This document shows positions 1-8,883 of a stretch of 64,000 bases of DNA, one piece after another. The notes beneath the pieces are model-generated. The model was not told where the DNA came from. It searched no databases and saw only the letters and a list, made by a program, of their open reading frames with translations. This DNA comes from Pseudomonadota bacterium. Lineage in GTDB: Bacteria > Desulfobacterota > Desulfobulbia > Desulfobulbales > CALZHT01. The translations under genes were made by a program, and so were the position numbers. Numbering within the stretch: the first letter of the stretch is position 1; every line of letters starts with the position of its first letter. The stretch is taken from the NCBI GenBank assembly GCA_018823135.1, contig JAHJJF010000041.1, positions 1 to 64,000 of the forward strand, written 5' to 3'.

Positions 1-46
1 AATAGTGATATTTGGGGGGCGAGTGTGTAATGCTTTTCAGTAGACA

Positions 47-82
47 TAAAAAAAGGGTTGCGATATATATCGCAACCCTTTA
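47..82 (-). terminator. Intrinsic terminator of the tRNA-Lys transcript
   Basis: A nearly perfect hairpin: arms AAGGGTTGCGAT (from 53) and ATCGCAACCCTT (to 80) around a 4-nt AT centre. On the minus strand it is followed by a run of T (plus-strand A run at 48-54). It lies just downstream of the minus-strand tRNA gene. Confidence 0.85.
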
Positions 83-90
83 GAAATTTC

Positions 91-166
91 TGGTGGGCCA
101 TCCCGGACTCGAACCGGGAACCTGCTGATTAAGAGTCAGATGCTCTACCAATTGAGCTAATGGCCC
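91..166 (-). tRNA. tRNA-Lys (CTT anticodon)
   Basis: A 76-nt cloverleaf read on the minus strand. It begins GGGCCATTAGC, has a D-loop with TTGGTAGAGC, an anticodon stem CTGA/TCAG enclosing CTCTTAA (anticodon CTT, lysine), a T-arm with GGTTCGAGTCC, and an acceptor ending ATGGCCC-A with CCA encoded. The complete CCA and paired arms argue for a functional gene. It stands alone with its own promoter and terminator. Confidence 0.95.
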
Positions 167-187
167 GCTAAATTTAAAAGCAGCCCG

Positions 188-217
188 AATCTAGCATGAT
201 CGAGCCTTTTACGTCAA
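188..217 (-). promoter_or_regulatory. Putative sigma-70 promoter for tRNA-Lys
   Basis: Read on the minus strand: TTGACG (-35), 18 nt, TAGATT (-10), about 15-20 nt before the tRNA 5' end at 166. The match is good but not perfect. The site lies in the short gap shared with the divergent polyamine operon starting at 236. Confidence 0.45.
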
Positions 218-235
218 GTCATTATGGTGAAATAA

Positions 236-1411
236 ATGAGTAAAGTTCTGATTATCGGCGCCGGCGGCGTCGGCGGTGTGGTCACCCATAAATGCACCCA
301 GGTTCCTGAGGTGTTCGACGAAATAGTCCTTGCCAGCAGGACCGTTGATAAGTGCGATAAAATAAATGCACAGGTCGGCGGTTCATTAAAAACCGCGCAA
401 ATTGATGCGGACAACACCCCTGAGTTAATTGAATTGATCAAGCAGTATCAGCCCCAACTGGTGGTCAATGTCGCGTTGCCGTATCAGGATTTGTCGATCA
501 TGGATGCCTGCCTTGCCACCGGGGTGGATTATCTGGATACGGCAAATTATGAGCCGCCGGACGAGGCCAAGTTCTGCTATAAATGGCAGTGGGACTACCA
601 GGAGCGGTTCCGGGAAAAAGGCCTCATGGCGCTTCTCGGCTGCGGCTTTGATCCCGGGGTGACCAATATTTTCTGCGCTTATGCCCGGAAGCATCATTTT
701 GACGAGATCAATTATATCGATATTCTGGATGCCAATGCCGGTGATCACGGCCATCCCTTTGCCACCAATTTCAATCCGGAAATAAATATCCGTGAAGTCA
801 CCGCCAGGGGCAAATACTGGGAAAACGGTCAATGGCTGGAAACCGATCCCTTGTCAATCCATCAGACCTTTGATTTTCCGGCAATCGGCCCCAAGGAAGC
901 CTACCTGATGTATCACGAGGAATTGGAATCCCTGGTAAAAAATATCAAGGGCCTGAAACGTATCAGGTTCTGGATGACATTTTCCGAAAATTATCTGCGG
1001 CATCTTGAAGTGCTGCAGAATGTCGGGATGACCCGGATCGATCCAATTATCTATGAAGGAAAAGAGATTATCCCTCTGCAGTTTTTGAAAGCCGTGCTGC
1101 CCGAACCCTCGTCCCTGGGCGCTTCCACCAGGGGTAAGACCTGCATCGGCTGCCTTATCGATGGGAAAAAAGACGGCAAGGCCAAAAAAATATTCATCTA
1201 TAATGTCTGTGATCATCAGGAATGTTTCCGGGAAGTGGGCTCACAGGCCATATCATACACCACCGGGGTGCCGGCGATGATCGGCGCCATGCTCATAGTA
1301 AACGGGGTATGGCGAAAGCCCGGAGTATTTAATGTGGAAGAGCTGGATCCTGATCCGTTCATGGACAAGCTCATGATTCATGGCCTTCCCTGGCAGATTA
1401 AAGAAATGTAG
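236..1411 (+). CDS. Carboxynorspermidine synthase (saccharopine dehydrogenase family)
   Basis: A 391-aa protein with an N-terminal Rossmann loop (GAGGVGG, residues 8-14) and saccharopine-dehydrogenase-like architecture. Family knowledge: it reductively condenses aspartate semialdehyde with diaminopropane or putrescine, using NADPH, to give carboxynorspermidine or carboxyspermidine. The ORF is followed 5 nt later by nspC, which catalyses the next step, so the pair forms a complete spermidine/norspermidine route independent of S-adenosylmethionine decarboxylase. The ATG at 236 has only a weak ribosome-binding site (GGTGA), but it directly precedes the nucleotide-binding strand and fits family length. 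Cytoplasmic. Confidence 0.92.
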   Translation: MSKVLIIGAGGVGGVVTHKCTQVPEVFDEIVLASRTVDKCDKINAQVGGSLKTAQIDADNTPELIELIKQYQPQLVVNVALPYQDLSIMDACLATGVDYLDTANYEPPDEAKFCYKWQWDYQERFREKGLMALLGCGFDPGVTNIFCAYARKHHFDEINYIDILDANAGDHGHPFATNFNPEINIREVTARGKYWENGQWLETDPLSIHQTFDFPAIGPKEAYLMYHEELESLVKNIKGLKRIRFWMTFSENYLRHLEVLQNVGMTRIDPIIYEGKEIIPLQFLKAVLPEPSSLGASTRGKTCIGCLIDGKKDGKAKKIFIYNVCDHQECFREVGSQAISYTTGVPAMIGAMLIVNGVWRKPGVFNVEELDPDPFMDKLMIHGLPWQIKEM

Positions 1412-1416
1412 TTACC

Positions 1417-2556
1417 ATGCAGATTGATTTAAATAATATACCAACTCCTTGTTATGTCTGCGATCGCGGCAAGCTGGAGGAAAACCTCAGGATAATCGAT
1501 TCGGTTCAGAAACGAACCGGCTGCAGGATTCTCCTGGCTTTCAAGGGATTTGCCATGTTCAGCCTGTTCCCGCAGATCAGCAAGTATCTTGTGGGCGCGT
1601 CAGCCAGTTCGCTGGACGAGGCGCGTCTTGCCCGGGAGGAATTCGGCAGTGAGGTGCATGTCTATGTCCCGGCGTACAGGGAAGAGGAGTTTGCTGAGAT
1701 TGCCGGGTATGCCGATCATCTCGTCTTCAATTCCTTTTCCCAATGGGGATTTTTCAGGGACAAGGTTGCCGGCATCAAAAAAAATATATCCTGCGGTATC
1801 CGTATCAATCCGCAATATTCCGAGGTGGAGACCGACCTGTATAATCCCTGCGGCAGATACTCACGTCTTGGCGTGACAAGAGAGAACTTTCAACCGGATA
1901 AGCTGAGTGGCATTTCCGGGTTGCATTTCCATGCCCTTTGCGAACAGAATGCCGATGCGCTCCAAAATACCCTTGCAGCGGTTGAGGAAAAATTCGGCCC
2001 CTGGCTCAAACAGATGGACTGGGTGAATTTCGGCGGTGGCCATCATATCACCCGGGCCGATTATGATATTGATCTGCTCTGTGGGTTGATCACCGATTTT
2101 GCAGAAAAGTACGGGGTACAGGTCTATCTTGAACCGGGGGAAGCCATTGCGCTCAATATCGGGGTGCTGGTGACCCGGGTGCTGGATATTGTAAAGAATG
2201 AGATGGATATCGCCATCCTTGATACGTCGGCTGCGGCCCATATGCCGGATGTTCTTGAAATGCCCTATCGTCCGGAAATTGTCGGGGCCGGCAAGCCGGG
2301 GGAGTTTAACCATACCTTTCGGCTGGGCGGCCTGACCTGCCTGGCCGGCGATGTCATCGGCGATTATTCGTTTCCCAAGCCCCTGGAAATCGGCCAGAAG
2401 CTTGTTTTTCAAGACATGGGCCATTACACCATGGTCAAGAACAATACCTTTAACGGTGTGAGATTGCCGTCCATCGCGATTTATGATCCTCAATCTGGCA
2501 CAACCGAAATCGTCCGCAAGTTTTCCTATGAGGATTACAGGAATCGTTTGTCATGA
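1417..2556 (+). CDS. nspC: Carboxynorspermidine decarboxylase
   Basis: A 379-aa PLP-dependent fold-III (alanine-racemase-like) decarboxylase. The PLP lysine is expected at K43 in LLAFKGF, and a conserved glycine/histidine loop NFGGGHH follows near residue 205. It decarboxylates carboxynorspermidine or carboxyspermidine to the triamine. The gene begins 5 nt after the synthase stop, so the two are almost certainly co-transcribed. Full length for the family (about 375-380 aa), with no sign of damage. Confidence 0.93.
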   Translation: MQIDLNNIPTPCYVCDRGKLEENLRIIDSVQKRTGCRILLAFKGFAMFSLFPQISKYLVGASASSLDEARLAREEFGSEVHVYVPAYREEEFAEIAGYADHLVFNSFSQWGFFRDKVAGIKKNISCGIRINPQYSEVETDLYNPCGRYSRLGVTRENFQPDKLSGISGLHFHALCEQNADALQNTLAAVEEKFGPWLKQMDWVNFGGGHHITRADYDIDLLCGLITDFAEKYGVQVYLEPGEAIALNIGVLVTRVLDIVKNEMDIAILDTSAAAHMPDVLEMPYRPEIVGAGKPGEFNHTFRLGGLTCLAGDVIGDYSFPKPLEIGQKLVFQDMGHYTMVKNNTFNGVRLPSIAIYDPQSGTTEIVRKFSYEDYRNRLS

Positions 2557-2840
2557 TTTAACCTGTTCAGGATGATTCAAGATTAATAGAACCGCAGAAT
2601 ATCGATCAAGGAATGACGAATGACGAATGACGAATGATGAAGGAAAATTACAAATATTTAGATATTCCTTTTTACCCGAACCGTTTTGACAACCCTTCCT
2701 GACTTGTAACGTATAGCTTTATTTATAATCTTCACTTCTTTATTCGAAATTCCTGGTTCAATATTCGATATTTCAAATACCTCCCAATATGAGACCCCCT
2801 TTCAAGGAGAATAATCAAGGACGCCTCAATTGTGGTATGG
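2557..2840. other. Intergenic stretch with heptamer repeats, no gene
   Basis: 284 bp between convergent nspC and the minus-strand kinase. It holds a GAATGAC heptamer array (2611-2640) and AT-rich text with TTCGAAATTC / ATATTCGATATTTC motifs of the kind that recur in non-coding DNA. No convincing ORF or strong terminator was recognised. Confidence 0.5.
2611..2640. repeat. Heptamer tandem repeat (GAATGAC)n
   Basis: Three perfect copies of GAATGAC followed by a fourth copy with one change (GAATGAT). It is intergenic. Another heptamer array, with a different unit, lies at 31101. Confidence 0.85.
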
Positions 2841-3908
2841 CTAGTATCTAGTCAGGGCAATCTTCACCACCGTCCCCCGTCCTTCTTCGCTTTCAATGGT
2901 AAAAGAGCTTCCGGCATGGCCTTCAACAATTCTTTTTGAAACAGCAAGCCCCAGGCCGGTTCCCTGTTGCTTGGTGGTGAAAAAAGGTTCAAAGATCTTT
3001 TTCTTCATTGCTTCAGGGATTCCCGGTCCTGAGTCGCGTACTGCAATTTCCGCGGTGTTTTCAACATACCTGGTTTCTATGGAGAGCTTGCCGCCGTCCC
3101 CGGATGCTTCAATGCTGTTTTTGACGACATTGATCAGCACCTGCTTGAGTTTTTCCTCATCCCCTTCGATGAGGATGCAGGTGTCATGGAGTTTTATTTC
3201 CAGGTCGATTTTCTTGCTCCGGCATTCATCTGAGACCAGGGCATGGACCTCGTCGATAATCCGGCAGAGATCAAATCTTTTCAAATTGAGGATCTGCGGG
3301 GTGTAGTAGGTTTTGAGGCCTTTGAGAAGATTTTCTAGCCGGTCCACTTCACTGACGATGATATTGAGCTTCTCGGCGTTCTGCGCATTCTGTTCGTTTT
3401 TGGCAAGGCGCCTGGCAAAGCCGCCGATTATGGTCAGGGGGTTTTTTATTTCATGGGTGATTTCCGCAACAGTCTGGCCTAACGCCGCAAGTCTTTCGGC
3501 GTTGATCAACTTGTTCTGCAGGTTCTGCTGTTCCGAAAGGTCCCGTACAATGCCGGTAAAGTAGAGTGCATCATTCACCCTGGCAACGGAAAATGAAATC
3601 GCTGCGGGAAACGTTTCGCCGCCCTTGCGCATTGCCAGAAATTCTGTGGTGTGGCCGATTAGTTTGCCCTGGCCGGTCTGGATATATCTGCGGACCGCAT
3701 GCTCATGGCCTTCGCGGCAGGCCGGGCCAAGGATATTTGCCAGGGGTTTTCCCAGCACTTCCTTTTGACTGTATCCAAACACTGATTCGGCCGCCTTGTT
3801 GAAAAACAGGACAGTGGAATCCTTGTCAATGGTGATGAAGGCTTCACCGGCATTGTCCACGGCGTCCTTGAGGATGAAGAGTTCCGCGTCGTTTTTTGCC
3901 ATAAGCAT
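2841..3908 (-). CDS. PAS-domain sensor histidine kinase
   Basis: 355 aa with no membrane segment, so probably a cytoplasmic sensor. A PAS domain spans about residues 10-125 (FNKAAESVFGYS, then a PAC-like stretch ending TGIVRDLSEQ). HisKA follows with the phosphoacceptor H152 in THEIKNPL. HATPase_c has an N-box (NVVKNSIEAS), a G1 box (RDSGPGIPE) and a G2 box (GTGLGLAV). No receiver domain and no adjacent response regulator, so the partner is unknown. ATG at 3908 and ATG at 3902 are both possible starts. It lies 104 nt downstream of the hybrid kinase on the same strand and may act with it. Confidence 0.88.
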   Translation of the reverse strand: MLMAKNDAELFILKDAVDNAGEAFITIDKDSTVLFFNKAAESVFGYSQKEVLGKPLANILGPACREGHEHAVRRYIQTGQGKLIGHTTEFLAMRKGGETFPAAISFSVARVNDALYFTGIVRDLSEQQNLQNKLINAERLAALGQTVAEITHEIKNPLTIIGGFARRLAKNEQNAQNAEKLNIIVSEVDRLENLLKGLKTYYTPQILNLKRFDLCRIIDEVHALVSDECRSKKIDLEIKLHDTCILIEGDEEKLKQVLINVVKNSIEASGDGGKLSIETRYVENTAEIAVRDSGPGIPEAMKKKIFEPFFTTKQQGTGLGLAVSKRIVEGHAGSSFTIESEEGRGTVVKIALTRY

Positions 3909-4012
3909 TTCCTGATATAATCGCCGCTATGCTTCAGGTGTATTTCATGAATTATCCTGGATAGCGTTGTTGTCAGAGGAGGGATGGTGCGGCGTGAATC
4001 ATGTGCCGGCAT

Positions 4013-6310
4013 CTATGCCTTGATTTTCTGTTGCGCCCTTCTGACTGCTTCGGTAATGGAATGGATAGTCAGTGGTTTCATGATGAATTCGGCAACCCCT
4101 TGTTCCTTGGCTTGCTGTTCGTTGACTATTTCGCTGAAGCCTGTACAGAGAATGATCGGGATGTCCGGCCGCATCTCAAGGATTTTCCGTGAGAGTTCGA
4201 TTCCGGTGAGTCCGGGCATGGTCTGGTCGGTCATGATAATGTCGAAATTATCCGGTTCGGCCTTAAAAGCTTCGAAGGCTTCAAGGCTGTCGGTAAACGC
4301 AGAGACATTGCAGCCGATCAGGCGAAGGATTTTTTCTCCCAGCTGGGAAATAGACTCTTCATCATCAACAAGCAGGATTCTCCCGGCAATTTTTGATAAA
4401 GAAGGTTTGGAAGTTATTATGTGCTCGTAACGGTTTTTATCTTCGACAATGGGAAAATACAAGGTAAATGTTGTTCCTTTATCCGGAGCACTTACAACAT
4501 CGATAACACCTTCATGGTTTTTTATTATTCCGTGCACCGTGGCCAACCCCAGGCCTGTCCCCTCGCCGTGTTTTTTAGTGGTGAAATAAGGATCGAAGAT
4601 ACGCAACAAGGTCTCTTTATCCATTCCGTGCCCGGTGTCCCTGACCGAGATCTGCGCATATTTCCCAGGCCCCAGTTCCGGATGCTTTGAAGGGTGATTC
4701 TCGTCAAACTTTACTTCTTTGAGTTTTACGGAAAGGACGCCGCCTTTTTCACGCATGGCATGATAGGCGTTGGTGCAGAGATTCATGATAACCTGATGGA
4801 TCTGGGTTACGTCAGCCAGCACTGGATCGCAGTCAGTCTCAATCTCCTGATGAATTTCAATGGTTGTCGGAAGCGTTCCCCGGAGCAGCTTGAGCGCTTC
4901 TTTTATTGCCGGTTGTAAAAGCAGCACCCTTCGTTCCTGGTCGGTCTGTCTGCTGAAGGTAAGGATTTGTTTTACCAGATCGGTGGCGCGTTTTCCTGAT
5001 TTGACGATTTTTTCAAGATGGCCATGAATATTGCTTTCCTGCGGGGTGCTGATCAGTGAAAGCTCCGCGTAGCCGATAATTGCGGTAAGGATATTGTTGA
5101 AATCGTGCGCAACACCGCCGGCCAGGGTGCCGATGGCCTCCATCTTCTGTGCCTGCTGGAGATTTTCTTCAGCAAGCTTGGCCCGGGTCATGTCTCTGTA
5201 AATGGAAACAACCTCCCCGGAGGGAAGTTTGTAGACAAAGTTTTCCCGCCAGCCTCTGATTCGGTTGTCTTTATACTCCTTAGCGCCGTGTTGGGCCGTC
5301 TCACCAGTCCGCCATACCTTTTGCAGAACTTCAAACAGGCCGAATTCTTTGATGCTTGGAAAAACCTCCACGACACTTTTTCCAATCACCTCTTCACGGG
5401 AAAGTCTTTCGATATGTTCAGAGGCCTTATTGATATCCACAAAAATAAAATCTTCGGCATTATTTATTGCATTAAAGACCGCAACGCCGCTGCTCATCCG
5501 GTCGAAAAGTTCCCGGAAGCGTGCCTCGCTGTTTTCCAGGGCAATTTCTGAATCTTTTCGTTCGGCAATGCGTTTGTTCAGGCTGATGAAATTCAGCCCG
5601 GCGCCCAGCAGTCCCAGGAGCCAGAAAAGAACGTGCCCAGTCCAGATGTTTCTGGTGGTTTGTTGTTTCGCGGTCCAGAAAGGTTCCATGGGGACGGTGA
5701 CGCTGATCCCGCCGCGGATGTCGCCTTCATCGTATCCCTGCTCCGCGTGACAACTCAGGCAATCCTCTTCGGTACGCAAGGGAATCATCAGGCGCATTAC
5801 ATCTTTGTCGTTAAATTTTGTTACCGCGTGAAACTCCTTGGCTCCGGCTTCAAAGGCCCTGAGTGCTTCCGCTTCCCATGGATCGGCAATGTTTTCCGGA
5901 CGGAGAGGGTTAAGGCTTGTAATGTGTCCGTCAACCTGATGCTTCACCATGCCCAGTTCATAAACCTGGCGGGTCATGTAGGCAGGATTCATCAGGGTAA
6001 GGCTTTGGCCGTCTGAGGTTTTGATGTCCCGGTTGGGCTGGTCATCCATATAGGGGTTGGGGGGTGTTTTGGTGGTGATTGGAACGTATACGCCGCCGTG
6101 CTGGGTGTTCCATTTTCGGTAGAGGAGGTCTTTTTCAAGATGGGTGCGGGCAACATTCAAGGCAATCTGCAGGTTTTCCGCGGTGTACAGTTTCAGATTC
6201 CAGACAAGAGACGCGACAACAATTATCGACCAGCCTAAAGCCATAGCCAAGGCATAATGCCAAACTTTTGTGGATTCTTTTTTTAGTTTGTAATCAAGCA
6301 TATAGAACAA
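4013..6310 (-). CDS. Hybrid histidine kinase with Tll0287-like (DUF3365) haem sensor domain
   Basis: 765 aa. A membrane segment at about 24-42 is followed by a periplasmic DUF3365/Tll0287-like domain with a c-type haem motif CLSCH (C184, C187, H188), then a second membrane segment at 222-243. A PAS domain (about 262-375), HisKA (H402 in AHDFNNIL) and HATPase_c follow. A C-terminal receiver domain (LVDDEES; phosphoacceptor D695 in MTDQTMPG) completes the protein. The exported haem domain suggests redox or gas sensing at the periplasmic face (inference). No output regulator is adjacent. Full length; the start is supported by the leader preceding the first membrane helix. Confidence 0.9.
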   Translation of the reverse strand: MFYMLDYKLKKESTKVWHYALAMALGWSIIVVASLVWNLKLYTAENLQIALNVARTHLEKDLLYRKWNTQHGGVYVPITTKTPPNPYMDDQPNRDIKTSDGQSLTLMNPAYMTRQVYELGMVKHQVDGHITSLNPLRPENIADPWEAEALRAFEAGAKEFHAVTKFNDKDVMRLMIPLRTEEDCLSCHAEQGYDEGDIRGGISVTVPMEPFWTAKQQTTRNIWTGHVLFWLLGLLGAGLNFISLNKRIAERKDSEIALENSEARFRELFDRMSSGVAVFNAINNAEDFIFVDINKASEHIERLSREEVIGKSVVEVFPSIKEFGLFEVLQKVWRTGETAQHGAKEYKDNRIRGWRENFVYKLPSGEVVSIYRDMTRAKLAEENLQQAQKMEAIGTLAGGVAHDFNNILTAIIGYAELSLISTPQESNIHGHLEKIVKSGKRATDLVKQILTFSRQTDQERRVLLLQPAIKEALKLLRGTLPTTIEIHQEIETDCDPVLADVTQIHQVIMNLCTNAYHAMREKGGVLSVKLKEVKFDENHPSKHPELGPGKYAQISVRDTGHGMDKETLLRIFDPYFTTKKHGEGTGLGLATVHGIIKNHEGVIDVVSAPDKGTTFTLYFPIVEDKNRYEHIITSKPSLSKIAGRILLVDDEESISQLGEKILRLIGCNVSAFTDSLEAFEAFKAEPDNFDIIMTDQTMPGLTGIELSRKILEMRPDIPIILCTGFSEIVNEQQAKEQGVAEFIMKPLTIHSITEAVRRAQQKIKA

Positions 6311-6474
6311 TTTTTACCATGAATGTGCAGATCACACCTTAATAATGATCCTATAGTAAAAAAAAAATCGGCAAAAGGCCAGTATTCTCTTGAATAACAA
6401 GATGCTTGTGCCGGGTAACGTTGTTGTCAGGATTGGGGGGGGCGGGGAGTGGAAGTCTGCGGGCTCACAAATAA

Positions 6475-6515
6475 ACAAACGCCAGCCCGATTCTCAGTCT
6501 CAGGCTGGCGTTTGT
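6475..6515 (-). terminator. Terminator of the glutamate synthase operon
   Basis: Perfect 13-bp arms ACAAACGCCAGCC and GGCTGGCGTTTGT around a 15-nt loop, 22 nt after the stop of the minus-strand glt reductase gene. The following sequence is only moderately T-rich, so termination efficiency is uncertain. Confidence 0.7.
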
Positions 6516-6537
6516 ATGAATATTTTCTGGGTAGTTA

Positions 6538-8871
6538 TTAAAAGGGCTGCATGACCCAGATGCCGCAAGGGCAGGTGTCGCGACAGAATCCGCAGGCAAT
6601 GCATTTGCCGGCATCGGATGAATATTCATAGCCGACATCGGTTGGAACCTCACGGCGGGAAATGGCGTTTGTCGGGCAGATGGTTTCGCAGAGATGACAG
6701 TCACGGCATTTTCCGCAACTCAAGCAGCGGTCCGCTTCGGCTTCGACGGAGTTTGAAGAGGGTTCAGGGCAATAGTGCTCCAGGGTAAGATTCTTGAGAT
6801 TAATGACTTTTTTATCAAAGGGCTTCCACTTTTCGCCCCTGATGGTTGCAATGATGAAGGCTGCGGCTTTTTTACCGCTGCCAAGTGCATTGGTTGCAAG
6901 GCCTGGACGTTCAACATCGCCCACTGCAAAGATTTTTTCATCCGAGGTCTGGCCGGCCTCATTAGCCTTGATCCACTGGGCGCCGCCAACGAAGATGGTC
7001 TCAATTTTCTCCGATAGAAATGAAAGGGCTGGGATATCGCCGATGGAAATGAGCACGGTATCCGCCGGAATCAATTCACCGGTGGAGGTGACCAGTCCCT
7101 TGTCGGTTACCTCTTTGGTCATAACCGGCCAGCGGAAAGTGGCGCCCAGCGCCTCGGCTGCAGCTTTCTCCTTGCCGAATGCAAGAGGCTTCTGGATGTC
7201 AACCAGGGTCACTTGTTCCGCCCCGAGTTTATAGGCATCACAGGCAACGTCGCACCCTACATTGCCGGCGCCGATGATAACTACTTTTTTGCCGACTTTA
7301 ATGGGGTTGTCGGATTTAGCTGATTTGAGAAAATCAAGGGCGGTGATAACTTTTTCGTGACCCGGGAACGGAATTCTGCGGGGCTCATGGGTTCCCACGC
7401 CGATAATTACATAATCATATTTTTTCTTGAGATCGGTGAATTTCGATTTTGTCATGGTGACGCCGAAATGCACTTTTATATTTGGCATATTGAGGAAGCG
7501 GTCGATTTCCGCATCCCAGGTTGCCTTGGGCAGCCTGTCCCAGGGAATAACCTGGGCAAGTTTACCGCCGAGCTTGTCATCCTTTTCAAAAATATGTGCT
7601 TCAACGCCGGCCTGGGCAAGTTGCCAGGCAGCGTTCATTCCGGCAGGTCCGCCGCCGATGATCGCCACCTTTTTATTCAGGCTTTTCGCAACTTTGGGGG
7701 CAGGGACGTCCTTTACCGAACGGCCGAGCATGGCCACATTAATGCTTGAATCAATGGTTTGCCGTGAGCAGTTTTCCATGCAGAGATTCGGGCAGATAGC
7801 GCCGCAAACGGAACCGGGCAGCGGCGTATGCCGGAGGATCATTTCATAGGCCTCATCCATTTTTCCGTCACGGATAAGGCGTAACCGGTCAATGGTGGGT
7901 ATGTGTACCGGACAATAAAATGTGCAGGGCGCTGAGGACTCGTGATTTGCCCAGAATGGTCTTCGCCGCCTCAGTTCATCGGTTTCGATGAGGCCGATGG
8001 GGCTCCGGTCAAGACCCGGTGCCAGGTCCCGGAGTGGGTCGCCGCCGAAAGCCTTATCCCAGACTTTGATCCGGAACTCGCTCATGGGCATGGGGCCTGA
8101 AAACATCAGGGCCCTTTCCTGGGGAGTAATCGCCTTTAAGACTTTCCATTCCTTGCGCACGGAAAGCTTTTTCAGGAGATTTTTTCTGCCGATGGTTTCA
8201 AGATAACCAGGCATCCTGTCCATGAGCCATTGCCACTGCCTGTCATCCGGTTCCATATCTTTGACATTGGTTCGTGAGTATGAATCATCGGTTTTGCCGC
8301 GGTAGTAGATTTCGCCGCCCACCATTCCGACACAGGGGCGGTAACCGAGAACGTTGTGCGGGTTTTTCGCCTCAATGCCGCAGATAATGCCGATGCCGCC
8401 GCAGTTGAATTCAGCAAAGGTGTCACCCACCGAGCCAAGGACCCAGAGCTCGGGTTTTTTGTATTCTGGATTCCATTTGGTCATGGTCAGGCCACGGGCG
8501 CCGATGGAACCGCCGATATAGACCTTACCTTCGGCCATGGCGTTGCAGACGCCATTGGTGGCATCACCCTTGATGGTGATCTCTGCGCCGATATTCAGGT
8601 AACCGACATCGTCGGAGGCTGAATTGTTGCAGACGATCTTGGTGCCGGGCATACCCATACTGCCGAGGCGCTGGCCACAAGGGCCGTTGATCTCGATATA
8701 TACCGGCTTGCCATCGCTTTTAAGCCGGCCGGCTACATTGTGCTGACCATATGTTTCAAGCTTCAGGTTGTTTGATTTGGCAAAGGCCTTCTGGATCAAC
8801 TCTTCGAAGTCTTTGGAGCTGATACGCTGGCCGTTTTCATCAAGCCCTTTTACTATTAATGCTTTACTCAT
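6538..8871 (-). CDS. Glutamate synthase: GXGXG domain fused to NAD(P)H/FAD reductase with ferredoxin domains
   Basis: 777 aa, multi-domain. Residues about 1-240 form the GXGXG beta-helix domain normally at the C-terminus of GltB. A GltD-type region follows: Cys-rich entry (CTFYCPVHIPT; CGAICPNLCMENC), an FAD loop (AIIGGGPAGMNAAW) and an NAD(P) loop (VIIGAGNVGCDV). Two [4Fe-4S] motifs close the protein (CLSCGKCRDCHLCETICP; CIACGFCRDTCPCG). It supplies electrons to the FMN/3Fe-4S synthase subunit encoded immediately upstream (13-nt gap). Together with the next two genes this is the split archaeal-type glutamate synthase. Last gene of the operon, followed by a strong hairpin. Confidence 0.9.
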   Translation of the reverse strand: MSKALIVKGLDENGQRISSKDFEELIQKAFAKSNNLKLETYGQHNVAGRLKSDGKPVYIEINGPCGQRLGSMGMPGTKIVCNNSASDDVGYLNIGAEITIKGDATNGVCNAMAEGKVYIGGSIGARGLTMTKWNPEYKKPELWVLGSVGDTFAEFNCGGIGIICGIEAKNPHNVLGYRPCVGMVGGEIYYRGKTDDSYSRTNVKDMEPDDRQWQWLMDRMPGYLETIGRKNLLKKLSVRKEWKVLKAITPQERALMFSGPMPMSEFRIKVWDKAFGGDPLRDLAPGLDRSPIGLIETDELRRRRPFWANHESSAPCTFYCPVHIPTIDRLRLIRDGKMDEAYEMILRHTPLPGSVCGAICPNLCMENCSRQTIDSSINVAMLGRSVKDVPAPKVAKSLNKKVAIIGGGPAGMNAAWQLAQAGVEAHIFEKDDKLGGKLAQVIPWDRLPKATWDAEIDRFLNMPNIKVHFGVTMTKSKFTDLKKKYDYVIIGVGTHEPRRIPFPGHEKVITALDFLKSAKSDNPIKVGKKVVIIGAGNVGCDVACDAYKLGAEQVTLVDIQKPLAFGKEKAAAEALGATFRWPVMTKEVTDKGLVTSTGELIPADTVLISIGDIPALSFLSEKIETIFVGGAQWIKANEAGQTSDEKIFAVGDVERPGLATNALGSGKKAAAFIIATIRGEKWKPFDKKVINLKNLTLEHYCPEPSSNSVEAEADRCLSCGKCRDCHLCETICPTNAISRREVPTDVGYEYSSDAGKCIACGFCRDTCPCGIWVMQPF

Positions 8872-8883
8872 ATCATGTTCCTC

